Positions 9,962 to 20,161 of a DNA stretch of 64,000 nt are shown piece after piece. The stretch comes from Butyrivibrio sp. (lineage in GTDB: Bacteria > Bacillota > Clostridia > Lachnospirales > Lachnospiraceae): the NCBI GenBank assembly GCA_024694565.1, contig JAILJR010000118.1, forward strand, positions 27,491 through 91,490, written 5' to 3'. Numbering within the stretch: the first letter of the stretch is position 1; each line of letters opens with the position of its first letter. Under the pieces are notes generated by a model that was not told where the DNA came from, searched no databases, and saw nothing but the letters and a program-made list of their open reading frames with translations. The position numbers were made by a program, and so were the translations under genes.

Positions 9962-10645
9962 ATGCAAAAAAAGTTAATAAGTGTAACAGCTGTGTTAATT
10001 CTGACTTTACTTCTTTCTGGATGTGATTCCAGAAGCAGCAGTGTGGTTCTGAGAGAGGTTGAGGATCAGCCTTTGGAAGAGCTTAGTTCGGAAGATGAGA
10101 GTTCGCAGACATCAGACACGGTATCAAACAAGACTCCACAGGAGACCGAAGAGGATGCAATTGTCGCCTCAGACAGTGGACCAAAGGTAATCGCAGTCTA
10201 TGTATGCGGTGCTGTGAACAGTCCCGGAGTTTACGAGCTTGATGAAGGAAGCAGGATATGTGATGCTCTCTATGCTGCGGATGGATTCAGTGATGAAGCC
10301 GATCAGAATTATGTCAATCTGGCAGCTCCTGCTGCAGATGGAATGAAGCTCTATATTCCTACAGAGAGTGAGCTTCAAAAGGGTGAAACAGCTTCGGCAA
10401 TAGATTCCTTTGACAGCGCCCTTGGAGAAACTTCAGGTGGTACTTCTGAAAATGCCCTGATAAATATCAACACCGCTACAAAGGATGAACTGAAGTCTCT
10501 GCCGGGAATAGGCGACGGGATTGCAGGGAAAATTGTGAAATACAGGGAGGAAAAGGGAACCTTTAAGTCGTGTGAGGACATTATGAAGGTGTCCGGGATC
10601 AAGGAAAAGCTCTTTTCTAAGATTAAGGATTATATAACAGTATAA
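9962..10645 (+). CDS. ComEA-like lipoprotein with SLBB and helix-hairpin-helix DNA-binding domain
   Basis: Lipobox LLSGC; IAVYVCGAVNSPGVYEL...DALYAADGF (SLBB) and ININTATKDELKSLPGIGDGIAGKIVKYREEKGTFKSCEDIMKVSGI (HhH). Start at 9962 preferred. Confidence 0.88.
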   Translation: MQKKLISVTAVLILTLLLSGCDSRSSSVVLREVEDQPLEELSSEDESSQTSDTVSNKTPQETEEDAIVASDSGPKVIAVYVCGAVNSPGVYELDEGSRICDALYAADGFSDEADQNYVNLAAPAADGMKLYIPTESELQKGETASAIDSFDSALGETSGGTSENALININTATKDELKSLPGIGDGIAGKIVKYREEKGTFKSCEDIMKVSGIKEKLFSKIKDYITV

Positions 10646-10662
10646 ACAGGAATGGTGAAATA

Positions 10663-11346
10663 ATGAGTAAAAAAGCTCTTGTTGTAGATGATGAGAAAGC
10701 TATAGTAAAGGGAATCAAGTTCAGCCTCGAGCAGGATGATATTGTAGTTGACTGTGCCTATGATGGACAGGAGGCTCTGGATATGGCCAGAGCAGGTGAG
10801 TATGATATCATACTTCTTGATGTTATGCTTCCAAAGCTTACAGGCTTTGAGGTGTGCCAGCAGATAAGAGAGTTTTCAAATGTTCCCATCATCATGCTTA
10901 CAGCCAAGGGTGACGATCTTGACAAGATACTTGGCCTTGAATACGGTGCGGATGACTATATCACCAAGCCCTTCAATATACTTGAAGTTAAGGCCAGAAT
11001 AAAGGCAATAATCAGAAGAGCCGGACGAAGCAATACAGGTGTAGAGAAGGTCATGACCTTCGGGAATCTTAAACTGAACGAGGAATACAGGAGAGTATAT
11101 ATCAAGGATCAGGAGATCAATGTTACCAGCAGGGAATATGAGCTCCTTGAGCTCCTTGCGTCCACTCCCGGCAAGACATACACCAGAGATGAGCTTTTGG
11201 AGGCAATCTGGGGAAGTGATTATCCGGGTGATGCCAGGACTGTAGATGTACACATCAGAAGGCTTCGTGAGAAGCTTGAACCAAACCCAAGCGAGCCCAG
11301 ATATGTCAGAACTAAATGGGGCGCCGGCTATTATTTCCAGGCGTAA
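10663..11346 (+). CDS. OmpR/PhoB-family response regulator
   Basis: ALVVDDEKAIVKGI...DIILLDVMLPKLTGFEV...GADDYITKPF plus winged-helix DNA-binding domain (DVHIRRLREKLEPNPSEPRYVRTKWGAGYYF). Confidence 0.95.
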   Translation: MSKKALVVDDEKAIVKGIKFSLEQDDIVVDCAYDGQEALDMARAGEYDIILLDVMLPKLTGFEVCQQIREFSNVPIIMLTAKGDDLDKILGLEYGADDYITKPFNILEVKARIKAIIRRAGRSNTGVEKVMTFGNLKLNEEYRRVYIKDQEINVTSREYELLELLASTPGKTYTRDELLEAIWGSDYPGDARTVDVHIRRLREKLEPNPSEPRYVRTKWGAGYYFQA

Positions 11347-11348
11347 TT

Positions 11349-12875
11349 ATGGAAAAGACGAGTGGTTTTGCTGCCTTTTTGGGGCAGCTTAAGATTAGTT
11401 ATATATTTAAGAGTCTGCGTGTGCGATTTTTTTTCATAGTATTCATAACAGGGCTGTTTTCATGCCTTGTTATGCATTTTGTAATTCTTGACAGCTATGA
11501 AGATCGTGCCGTCAATGTCAAGTCGACAGAGGTTCAGACGCAGCTTCGCATCATTGCGAATCACCTCATAGTCTCAAACTATCTTACTGATACTTCTTCA
11601 GAGGTCATTAACGCTGAATTGGATATGCTTGCAAACCTGTACGATGGTCGTGTGATAGTCATAAATGACAGTCTCAAGGTTGTAATGGATACATATCACA
11701 TAAGTCAGGGAAAGACCATTATTTCTGAAGAGGTTGTGGACTGTCTGAAGAGGGGCTCCAAGGGCAGTGTTTCAAAATATGACAGGGCAAATGGATATAT
11801 CGAAATTGTAACTCCCATCATTGAGACAGAGGTTATCGAGGAAGAGGACGTCTCGGTTTCCGGAAGGAGCGGAGAGTTAGTGCGAGGCGTTCTTCTCACA
11901 AGTGCTTCTACCGATACCATAAATACTACTCTGACTATTCTCAGCAGAAGAGCGGCTACGCTGGAGATCATCATTATCCTTGTCATCCTTGTCTTTGCAG
12001 CTATTGTATCTATTTTTCTGCTCAGACCCTTTGACAGGATTACTGCAGCAATAAATGATGTGAAAGCTGGATTTACCGATGAGCCGATAGTCGGACCTAA
12101 CTATCATGAGACAGATCAGATTATCAATGCATTCAACGCTCTTTTAAAGAGGATGAAGGTGCTTGATGATTCCCGGCAGGAGTTTGTTTCCAATGTCTCT
12201 CATGAGCTCAAGACTCCTATTACTTCTATGAAGGTTCTTGCAGATTCACTTCTTTCAATGGACGAAGTTCCGAATGAGGTGTACAGGGAGTTTATGAGCG
12301 ATATCGGCGCAGAGATTGACAGGGAGGACAAGATAATAAATGACCTGCTCTCGCTTGTCAGAATGGATAAGAAGGCATCAGGCCTCAATATCACATCAGT
12401 AGATGTGGTCAATCTTACAGAGATTGTATGTAAAAGGCTGCGGCCCATAGCGCGCCAGAGAAATATTGAGATAACTCTTGAGAGCAACAGGCCAATAACT
12501 GCAGAGATTGACGAGGTTAAGATATCACTTGTGATAATGAATCTTGTCGAGAATGCCATCAAGTACAACAGGGAAGATGGCTGGGTCAAGGTTGAGCTTG
12601 ATGCGGATCATCAGTTCTTTTATGTCAAGGTCAGTGACTCCGGGTACGGCATACCGGAGGATTCCTACGATCATGTCTTTGAGAGATTTTACAGGGTCGA
12701 CAAGTCAAGGTCCAGGGAGATTGGAGGAACGGGGCTTGGTCTTGCAATAGCAAAGAGCGCGGTTCTCATGCACAGGGGCACAATAGATGTGACAAGCGTT
12801 GTTGATCAGGGAACTACGTTTACAGTGAAGATACCGCTTTCGTCCGCAGCAGCTCAGGGAGCCATGACAACGTAA
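11349..12875 (+). CDS. Sensor histidine kinase (HAMP, HisKA, HATPase_c)
   Basis: FVSNVSHELKTPITSMKVLADSLL H-box, NLVENAIKYN N-box, GTGLGLAIAK G-box. Confidence 0.95.
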   Translation: MEKTSGFAAFLGQLKISYIFKSLRVRFFFIVFITGLFSCLVMHFVILDSYEDRAVNVKSTEVQTQLRIIANHLIVSNYLTDTSSEVINAELDMLANLYDGRVIVINDSLKVVMDTYHISQGKTIISEEVVDCLKRGSKGSVSKYDRANGYIEIVTPIIETEVIEEEDVSVSGRSGELVRGVLLTSASTDTINTTLTILSRRAATLEIIIILVILVFAAIVSIFLLRPFDRITAAINDVKAGFTDEPIVGPNYHETDQIINAFNALLKRMKVLDDSRQEFVSNVSHELKTPITSMKVLADSLLSMDEVPNEVYREFMSDIGAEIDREDKIINDLLSLVRMDKKASGLNITSVDVVNLTEIVCKRLRPIARQRNIEITLESNRPITAEIDEVKISLVIMNLVENAIKYNREDGWVKVELDADHQFFYVKVSDSGYGIPEDSYDHVFERFYRVDKSRSREIGGTGLGLAIAKSAVLMHRGTIDVTSVVDQGTTFTVKIPLSSAAAQGAMTT

Positions 12876-12890
12876 GCTTATGGGAAATAT

Positions 12891-13826
12891 ATGAAGAAGA
12901 CAGCATATTCCATAAAAAACAGAATATTGGCTTTTCTTGTGTCATTTGTACTTTTTGCCATCACAGGCTGTGGTTCATCTACAGCATCCGGTGGTGATGG
13001 CTTTAAAATCTACTATGTGAATAACAATGAGACGGGGATCGTGGCTGTGGATTATGAAATAATAAGTAATCCTTCAAATGTCCATGCTGTTATAGATGAG
13101 CTTATCGGACAACTTGAGACGATGCCGGAAAGGCATCAGTATGAGGCGCCTCTTACAGGAAATGCTCATCTTTTGGGGTTTGATATAAGCGATAAACTTC
13201 TTACTCTCAATTTCGATATTCATTACACGGATATAACGGGAACCATCGAGATTCTTGACAGGGCTGCTATAGTCAGGACCTTTACACAGTTGAATGACAT
13301 TGAATATGTAAGCTTCCTGGTCGAGGGTAATCCGCTTACTGACCGTGACGGAAACATAGTAGGAAATATGTCTTCCGACACTTTTATTTTCAATGTCGGA
13401 AACGAGATAAATACATACGAGAAGGTTGAGCTCAAGCTGTATTTTGCCGATGCTGAGGGGAAAAAACTGGTTCCGGTGTTCCGTTCAGTTGTATACAACA
13501 GTAATATTTCAATGGAGAAGCTTGCGGTAGAGCAGATAATAAGCGGTCCGAATACCAATATCTGTTTTCCGACCATCTCTAAGGACACGAGGATAAACAG
13601 CATGAGTGTACGTGATGGTGTCTGCTATATCGACTTTGATCAGGCTTTCTTAAATGATCCATACAACGTTACCGCTGAGGTGGCAATCTATTCAATAGTC
13701 AACACTATTGCAGAGCTTTCAGAGGTAAACAAGGTTGTTTTTTCAGTTAACGGCGCGCAGGCATTTACATTCAAAGACACCCAGATGTCAGGGGCCTATG
13801 AAAGGAATCTTGATATTATCGAGTAA
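12891..13826 (+). CDS. GerMN-domain lipoprotein
   Basis: Lipobox (AITGCG); two GerMN-like repeats with ...VCYIDFDQAFLND...AIYSIVNTIAELSEVNKVVFSVNG. Confidence 0.8.
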   Translation: MKKTAYSIKNRILAFLVSFVLFAITGCGSSTASGGDGFKIYYVNNNETGIVAVDYEIISNPSNVHAVIDELIGQLETMPERHQYEAPLTGNAHLLGFDISDKLLTLNFDIHYTDITGTIEILDRAAIVRTFTQLNDIEYVSFLVEGNPLTDRDGNIVGNMSSDTFIFNVGNEINTYEKVELKLYFADAEGKKLVPVFRSVVYNSNISMEKLAVEQIISGPNTNICFPTISKDTRINSMSVRDGVCYIDFDQAFLNDPYNVTAEVAIYSIVNTIAELSEVNKVVFSVNGAQAFTFKDTQMSGAYERNLDIIE

Positions 13827-13868
13827 AGCGCTGCCCATGAACTAATTTTTTTCAGGAGATATATTATT

Positions 13869-16472
13869 ATGAAACGGCCGTTATGCCATCTGGCAATTCT
13901 TTTGACGGCGGTTGTCTATCTTTATCTGGAGTTTTTTTCATCAGGATTCTTCTATGATGTACCGGCTGATAAAAATGGAGCTTATGTAACTTTAACAGGA
14001 AAGGTCTGGTCCAAAACCTTTAAACCGGGCTTTGACGGTAAGCTCTTTCCGGTCATTGACATTATTCCAACAAAAAAGTCAAAAAGCTCATTCGAGCTTG
14101 TAGAATGCTTCTTTGAAGCGGAGGAAGCTGAACTTCCGTCAATAGGCGAATATGTAGAAGTAAGCGGGAAGCTGAAGGTGTTTGAACCTCCGACAAATCC
14201 CGGTGAATTTGACAGCCGTCTCTATTATTCAACTTTAAAAATTTCATACAGAATAACCGGTGCAAGGATGAGCGCAAGGGGAGGGAAAAAGAATGCATAC
14301 AGGGAGACTCTCTTTGAGATAAGGATGCAGCTTGAGCGTGCGCTTGACAGTGTTCTTGACAAAGGGGATTCCTCTGTCATGAAAGCCATGCTTCTTGGAG
14401 ATAAGGCCTATATGGAGGATGAGATCAAGGACATGTACAGAAGCAGCGGCATAATGCATATTCTTGCTGTATCAGGTCTTCATATATCAATTATAGGTAT
14501 GGGCCTGTACAGAATGATCAGGAAACTGACAGGAAAGATGTCGGACGTCATGGAACGATATTTTCCGGTCAGAAGCAGTGGTACAACTAAGGTGAGTTAC
14601 ACATTACTGACCCTGTTTGACAGAGTCCTTCCGGTAGCGGTATCTGTAGTATTTATGTATTCCTATGGAGTTATGTGCCGGATGGGGACGTCATCCTTCA
14701 GGGCAATAATGATGTTTGCGCTAAGGCTCTTTGCTCCTGTTTTTGGCAGAACCTATGATATTCTGTCGGCACTTTCGCTTTCGGAGATCCTTCTGGTATT
14801 GGACCAGCCACTTTATCTGTACAACAGCGGATTTCTCTTTTCCTTTGGGGCTGTTGTTGGGATTGCGGTTATATACCCATGTTTAAAATCTGCGGTGGGA
14901 GTAGGAAAAAGCAGCAGGATGAAGTTTGCCGACGACAGGATACCGATAACGGCTGCGTTTCTGAATAAACTCCTTGATGGAGTGCTGAGTGGCCTTTCAA
15001 TAGCCATTGCAACACTTCCGGTCTATGCTGCATTTATTTACGCATATCCTGTGCAGTCCATATTACTGAATCTGCTGGTGATTCCGGTTATGGGGATTTT
15101 AATGTTACTTGGTATTATTGCAATGCTGCTTGGTGCTGCGAGTATGTTATTATCAGAGCTGCTGTGGCCGGGAATTTTTTCTCATATTACGGAAAGTTCA
15201 GGGGGGTTACCTGAAATTCTTACGCTGCCCGCAACAGATGCTTTCTTTATTCCAGGAAGACTATCAGGATTTGCGGTGCATATTATCCTGGAGTTTTACA
15301 AATGGCTTTGCTCATTTGAAGGAATGACAAGGCATCTGACCTGGTACATGGGGCATTCATCCGGGTGGCAGATCGTGTTGTATACGATGCTTATCTGCGC
15401 TTTTGTTTTTATATCAGAACCGTCTGAACATAAGGAAGGCAGAAGAAAAGTAAAGTTACCCGGTCTGGATGCGCCTTGGCAAAAAGGAGTTTTAAGAGGG
15501 ATTATTCCTGCAGCTGCAATACTTGTTCTGACCTTCCATGTAAATCCGGACCTCGAAATAGATATGATAGACGTAGGTCAGGGAGATGCCATAGTGGTCA
15601 GATGCGGGCCCAAAAGCATGCTCATCGATGGCGGAAGTACCACCAGGAAAAAAGTCGGCAGGTATCAGATAATACCTTTTCTTAAGTATAACGGCATAGG
15701 TGAACTGGAAACTGTTGTTATAACTCATGAGGATGAGGACCATATCAGTGGAATATTTGAAGTGCTTGACGATATGGAAAAGGGTGGAATAACGGTCAGA
15801 TCCATGCTCCTCCCGGAAATTGACAATAAGTCGAAGGGTGATAATTACAAACAGCTTGAGAAAAGGTCGAAAGAGCTTGGAATCCCCATATCATACATAA
15901 ATTCGGGAGAGCGGTTCAGCCTTGGAGATGCAGATTTCTTTTGCATGAATCCCCGCAAGGGTATGTATACTGAAGGCGCAAATGAGTATTCGACAGTTCT
16001 TTATATGGAGTATGTGAACAATACTCCGGGGTTATGGAACAGTCCAAAAAGAGAAGAGCCGGGGAGTGGTACACGCAGAACCTTTACAGCACTGTTTACC
16101 GGTGATGTGGAGGGGCAGGGGCAGACTTACCTGGTTGAAGAACTAAGAAGGCTGCGGCATACCGCTAATGATACCTCAGATATTTTGAAGGATGAGAGCG
16201 GAATTGACCTGCTAAAGGTAGCACATCATGGCTCAAGGTATACAACTGACGAGGAATTCCTAAGGCTTCTGCACCCTGCAGCTGCTGTGATCAGCTGCGG
16301 AAGAGATAACACCTACGGACATCCCCATGAGGAGGTTCTGGAAAGGCTTAACAACATGGGAAGTGACATTTATCGGACAGATATGGATGGATGTATAAGG
16401 ATATGCTTTAATGGTAAAAATGCTCAATTTTATCATTTTTTTATTAGTAAGTATATTCAATTTGGTTCATAA
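13869..16472 (+). CDS. comEC: ComEC/Rec2-family competence protein (DNA channel + MBL-fold domain)
   Basis: IMHILAVSGLHISIIGMGLYRM competence domain motif; C-terminal MBL: IDMIDVGQGDAIVVRCGPKSMLIDGG...ITHEDEDHISG...VAHHGSRYTT. Confidence 0.93.
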   Translation: MKRPLCHLAILLTAVVYLYLEFFSSGFFYDVPADKNGAYVTLTGKVWSKTFKPGFDGKLFPVIDIIPTKKSKSSFELVECFFEAEEAELPSIGEYVEVSGKLKVFEPPTNPGEFDSRLYYSTLKISYRITGARMSARGGKKNAYRETLFEIRMQLERALDSVLDKGDSSVMKAMLLGDKAYMEDEIKDMYRSSGIMHILAVSGLHISIIGMGLYRMIRKLTGKMSDVMERYFPVRSSGTTKVSYTLLTLFDRVLPVAVSVVFMYSYGVMCRMGTSSFRAIMMFALRLFAPVFGRTYDILSALSLSEILLVLDQPLYLYNSGFLFSFGAVVGIAVIYPCLKSAVGVGKSSRMKFADDRIPITAAFLNKLLDGVLSGLSIAIATLPVYAAFIYAYPVQSILLNLLVIPVMGILMLLGIIAMLLGAASMLLSELLWPGIFSHITESSGGLPEILTLPATDAFFIPGRLSGFAVHIILEFYKWLCSFEGMTRHLTWYMGHSSGWQIVLYTMLICAFVFISEPSEHKEGRRKVKLPGLDAPWQKGVLRGIIPAAAILVLTFHVNPDLEIDMIDVGQGDAIVVRCGPKSMLIDGGSTTRKKVGRYQIIPFLKYNGIGELETVVITHEDEDHISGIFEVLDDMEKGGITVRSMLLPEIDNKSKGDNYKQLEKRSKELGIPISYINSGERFSLGDADFFCMNPRKGMYTEGANEYSTVLYMEYVNNTPGLWNSPKREEPGSGTRRTFTALFTGDVEGQGQTYLVEELRRLRHTANDTSDILKDESGIDLLKVAHHGSRYTTDEEFLRLLHPAAAVISCGRDNTYGHPHEEVLERLNNMGSDIYRTDMDGCIRICFNGKNAQFYHFFISKYIQFGS

Positions 16473-16758
16473 TAGAGTTGTTATAGCGATTCAGAGGAGA
16501 GCATTAGTGCAATACTTATCTGCAGAAATCAGGTGTCCTTGGGACAATATTTGGTCTCATTCCGGGCATGTGTGTAATCTTTGTAATCACCCGGAACCTG
16601 CTGGATATTGACACAGATGATTACATCGAGTATGGTTCGGTCACTGACAGGGGCAATCTTGAAAATGAAAAACGGGGAAATGAGATGAGCTTATGTACAA
16701 GCATAAGGCAGAGCTTAAGAGATCGTAGAAAAAACAGTAAATTAAATAACTTATTATA

Positions 16759-18252
16759 ATGGAGAACAAAATGAACATATGTCTTTTAAATGATTCTTTT
16801 CCACCGGTTATTGATGGTGTTGTGAATGTAGTTATGAATTATGCAGATATCCTGACCAGGGAGCTTGAATCCAAGGTGGTTGTTGCCACGCCAAAATATC
16901 CCGATGCTTCGTATGATGCCTATCCGTACAGTGTTATTGCATATCCGAGCTTTGATACTACAGATTTCATCAAGGGCTACAGGACAGGAAATCCTCTTTC
17001 TGTCAGGGAAATTGCACAGATAGTGGACCAAAAGCCCCAGATTATACATACCCACTGCCCGGCAGCATCTACTATCATGGCAAGGATTCTAAGAAGCCAG
17101 ACAAGCGCTCCTATTGTCTTTACCTACCACACCAAATTTGATGTGGACATAGCAAGAGCAGTTGGAGAGGGCTTTCTCAAGAAAGAGACAATCAAGGCCA
17201 TGGTCAGCAACATAGAGGGCTGTGATGATGTCTGGGTTGTGTCCGAGGGTGCCGGAGAGAACTTAAGATCCCTTGGCTACGAGGGAGAACTAAGGGTGAT
17301 GCCAAACGGCGTTGATTTCCCAAAGGGAAGAGCCACGCAGAAAATGGTAAAAGATGTGACGCAGGGCGTAGATGTGCCTGAAGGAATACCGGTATTTCTT
17401 TTTGTTGGAAGGATAATACAGTATAAAGGTCTGCCTATGATAATAGATGCCTTGAATGAATTATCAGGTGAAGGCAAAGAGTACCGGATGGTATTTGTCG
17501 GCGGAGGTCCTGACGAGGAGCTTTTGCAGCAAAAGATAAAGAACTATGGGATTGCTCTTGATGTCTATGACGAGAAGGGCGAGGTCACGCACTTTGAATC
17601 ATCAGGAAAAAAGAGTGGAAAGATGATCTTTACGGGACCGGTGCATGACAGGGAAAAGCTTAGGGCCTGGAATACAAGAGCTGATCTGTTTCTTTTCCCA
17701 TCCACCTATGACACCAACGGAATTGTGGTGAGGGAGGCAGCTGCCTGTGGACTTGGAAGTGTTCTGATCAAGGGCTCCTGTGCCGCGGAGGGCATAACAG
17801 ATGGCAGAAACGGATATCTCATAGATGAAAACAGCAGTGCTCTTGCCGGACTGCTTAGAACTGTATGCATGGATCTTGATGGAATGCATCAGGTTGGACA
17901 GCATGCTATGGATGAAATTTACATCTCCTGGTCCAACAGTGTAAGACTTGCTTTTGACAGATACAAGGAATTACTTGAACTTAAAGCTGATGGGCAGCTT
18001 GTTCGCAGAAAGCACCAGAGCTTTGAAAGCCTTATGAGAAATGCAGAGATTGCTCTTGATGGGACACAGCGGGCATTTTTTGAGATGCCAAAACAGTTCC
18101 AGATGGAGATGAAGGATAACCTTGAAGAGCTCAGAAAGGGGCTCTCCGAAAACATAAGCCAGTTCGGAGACATAGTTTCTTCTAACTTTGATAAACTTAA
18201 TGACGGCTTTACGGAAATCAGGGACAAGATAAATGAAAAATTCGAAAACTGA
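16759..18252 (+). CDS. Glycosyltransferase family 4 (diacylglycerol glucosyltransferase-like)
   Basis: MNICLLNDSFPPVIDGVVNVVMNYADIL...RVMPNGVDF...FVGRIIQYKGLPMIIDAL...DLFLFPSTYDTNGIVVREAAACG. Confidence 0.88.
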   Translation: MENKMNICLLNDSFPPVIDGVVNVVMNYADILTRELESKVVVATPKYPDASYDAYPYSVIAYPSFDTTDFIKGYRTGNPLSVREIAQIVDQKPQIIHTHCPAASTIMARILRSQTSAPIVFTYHTKFDVDIARAVGEGFLKKETIKAMVSNIEGCDDVWVVSEGAGENLRSLGYEGELRVMPNGVDFPKGRATQKMVKDVTQGVDVPEGIPVFLFVGRIIQYKGLPMIIDALNELSGEGKEYRMVFVGGGPDEELLQQKIKNYGIALDVYDEKGEVTHFESSGKKSGKMIFTGPVHDREKLRAWNTRADLFLFPSTYDTNGIVVREAAACGLGSVLIKGSCAAEGITDGRNGYLIDENSSALAGLLRTVCMDLDGMHQVGQHAMDEIYISWSNSVRLAFDRYKELLELKADGQLVRRKHQSFESLMRNAEIALDGTQRAFFEMPKQFQMEMKDNLEELRKGLSENISQFGDIVSSNFDKLNDGFTEIRDKINEKFEN

Positions 18253-19972
18253 TAAAAGTGACTGGTATAAGAAGATGAGCTTCTACCAGATATGGGTAAG
18301 GAGCTTTGCAGATGGAAACGGCGATGGAATAGGTGATCTGTACGGAGTCGAACAAAAGCTTGAATATATAAGATCACTGGGAGTTGACGGAATATGGTTT
18401 TCGCCAATTTATCCATCACCTAATGCTGACTTTGGCTATGATATATCGGATTATCGGAATATCCATCCCGACTTTGGAGACCTGGAACAGTTTAAGAAGG
18501 TTCTTAACAGAGCCCATGAGCTTGGACTTAAGGTCATAATGGATCTTGTGGTGAACCACACCTCAGATGAACACCCCTGGTTTATTGAGAGCAGGAAGGG
18601 GAGGGATAATCCATATAGTGATTTTTATATCTGGCGTGATAAACCAAATAACTGGGACAGTCTCTTTGAGGGCAAGGCATGGGAGTATGACGAAAGCAGA
18701 GGACAATACTATCTTCATATCTTTGCAAAAAAACAGCCTGATCTCAACATGGACAACCCAAAGGTCAGGGAAGAAGTCAAAGGCATAATGCGATTTTGGC
18801 TTGATATGGGGGTAGATGGCTTCAGAGAGGACGTAATCAACTTTATCTCCAAGAAGGAGGGGCTGCCCAATGGGATTCCTTTTCTTCCCGCAGTTAATGG
18901 AATGCCCTATTACAAGGACGGACCGCATATTCATGAATATCTTGGAGAGTTTCGAAAGGTCTGTGATGAGTATGACTGCTTTCAGCTGGGCGAGGGGCCG
19001 ATGACTACAGTAAAGTCAGCCATGAAGTATCTGACGGGACCCACAAAATCTCTGGATATGATGTTTTCCTTTGACCACATGATGGCAGACTGCCTCTACA
19101 CTGAGTATATACACAGACCGTTTTCTCTTATCAAGCTGAAGAAGGCCTTCACGAAGTGGCAAAATGCACTTAACGGAAAGGCCTGGAATGCTCTTTATCT
19201 TGAGAACCATGATCATCCCCGGATCATAAGCAGATACGGAAGTCACCATTTCTGGAGAGAGAGCGGGACGATGCTGGCTGCAAGCTATATATTCCAGCAG
19301 GGAACCCCCTTTATATATCAGGGGCAGGAGATTGGCATGACCAACATTAAGCTCATGTCTATCGATCAGTATGTGGATGTGTCCTCTATAACAAACTACA
19401 ATACCTATCACCTGAAGGAAGACCCTGAGAGACGCCTTCACCGCATTCATCTGTCGAGCCGTGACTCCGCCAGAACTCCAATGCAGTGGAACAGCTCTGA
19501 AAATGCCGGATTTTCAGAAGTTAAACCATGGTTTTATGTTAATCCCAATTACAGGAGGATAAATGTTGAAAAGCAGGAGAAGGATGAGAACAGTATCCTG
19601 AACTTTTACAGAAAGTGTCTTGCCCTCAGAAAGAGCACAGATACCCTTATTTACGGAGACTATACCGAACATTTCCCCAAGAATCCTGACATTTATACCT
19701 ATGAGCGCAGTCTTGGGGATGATAGTTATCTCATAATCTGTTCTTTCTCAAGGCTTCCGGTTAAACCCAAAAAGCCCAAAAAATTCTCGGGTAAGCACGG
19801 AGAACTGGTGTTGTGCAATTATCCTAAAAAAATGAACGCACGATCCGGTGACGACAGCGCCGGAAGAAGAGTCATTGATAAAGTGCAGGGAGAATTGGAC
19901 GAGATAGAGTTAAAACATGGCTTTTTCCGGCCTTACGAGGTCAGGGTATACAGATATCGGCTGACCCGATAA
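18233..19972 (+). CDS. GH13 alpha-glucosidase / oligo-1,6-glucosidase-like
   Basis: FYQIWVRSFADGNGDGIGDLYG...VDGIWFSPIYPSPNADFGYDISDY...VMDLVVNHTSDEHPWF...DGFREDVINF; overlaps preceding CDS by 20 bp. Confidence 0.93.
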   Translation: MKNSKTDKSDWYKKMSFYQIWVRSFADGNGDGIGDLYGVEQKLEYIRSLGVDGIWFSPIYPSPNADFGYDISDYRNIHPDFGDLEQFKKVLNRAHELGLKVIMDLVVNHTSDEHPWFIESRKGRDNPYSDFYIWRDKPNNWDSLFEGKAWEYDESRGQYYLHIFAKKQPDLNMDNPKVREEVKGIMRFWLDMGVDGFREDVINFISKKEGLPNGIPFLPAVNGMPYYKDGPHIHEYLGEFRKVCDEYDCFQLGEGPMTTVKSAMKYLTGPTKSLDMMFSFDHMMADCLYTEYIHRPFSLIKLKKAFTKWQNALNGKAWNALYLENHDHPRIISRYGSHHFWRESGTMLAASYIFQQGTPFIYQGQEIGMTNIKLMSIDQYVDVSSITNYNTYHLKEDPERRLHRIHLSSRDSARTPMQWNSSENAGFSEVKPWFYVNPNYRRINVEKQEKDENSILNFYRKCLALRKSTDTLIYGDYTEHFPKNPDIYTYERSLGDDSYLIICSFSRLPVKPKKPKKFSGKHGELVLCNYPKKMNARSGDDSAGRRVIDKVQGELDEIELKHGFFRPYEVRVYRYRLTR

Positions 19973-20060
19973 TAGAATAATACGGTACATTCAGTGGTCA
20001 GCAGGAACGGGATTGTCCGGAGCAAATGAATGTCTGTCCGCAGAATTTTACTGAAAAATA

Positions 20061-20106
20061 AAAAAGAATGGATGTTGATTGTTTGTGATCATCATCCATT
20101 CTTTTT
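20061..20106. terminator. Bidirectional terminator hairpin between convergent GH13 and nrdD genes
   Basis: AAAAAGAATGGATG...CATCCATTCTTTTT perfect inverted repeat. Confidence 0.85.
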
Positions 20107-20161
20107 GTTGATAATAATTATGAGAACACTTTACAGCATGTGTGTAATCAGCAGGTTTAGA

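Noticed and set aside
16411-16611. ORF overlapping the comEC 3' end (66 aa)
   Set aside because: Mostly antiphase overlap with comEC; no recognisable family.
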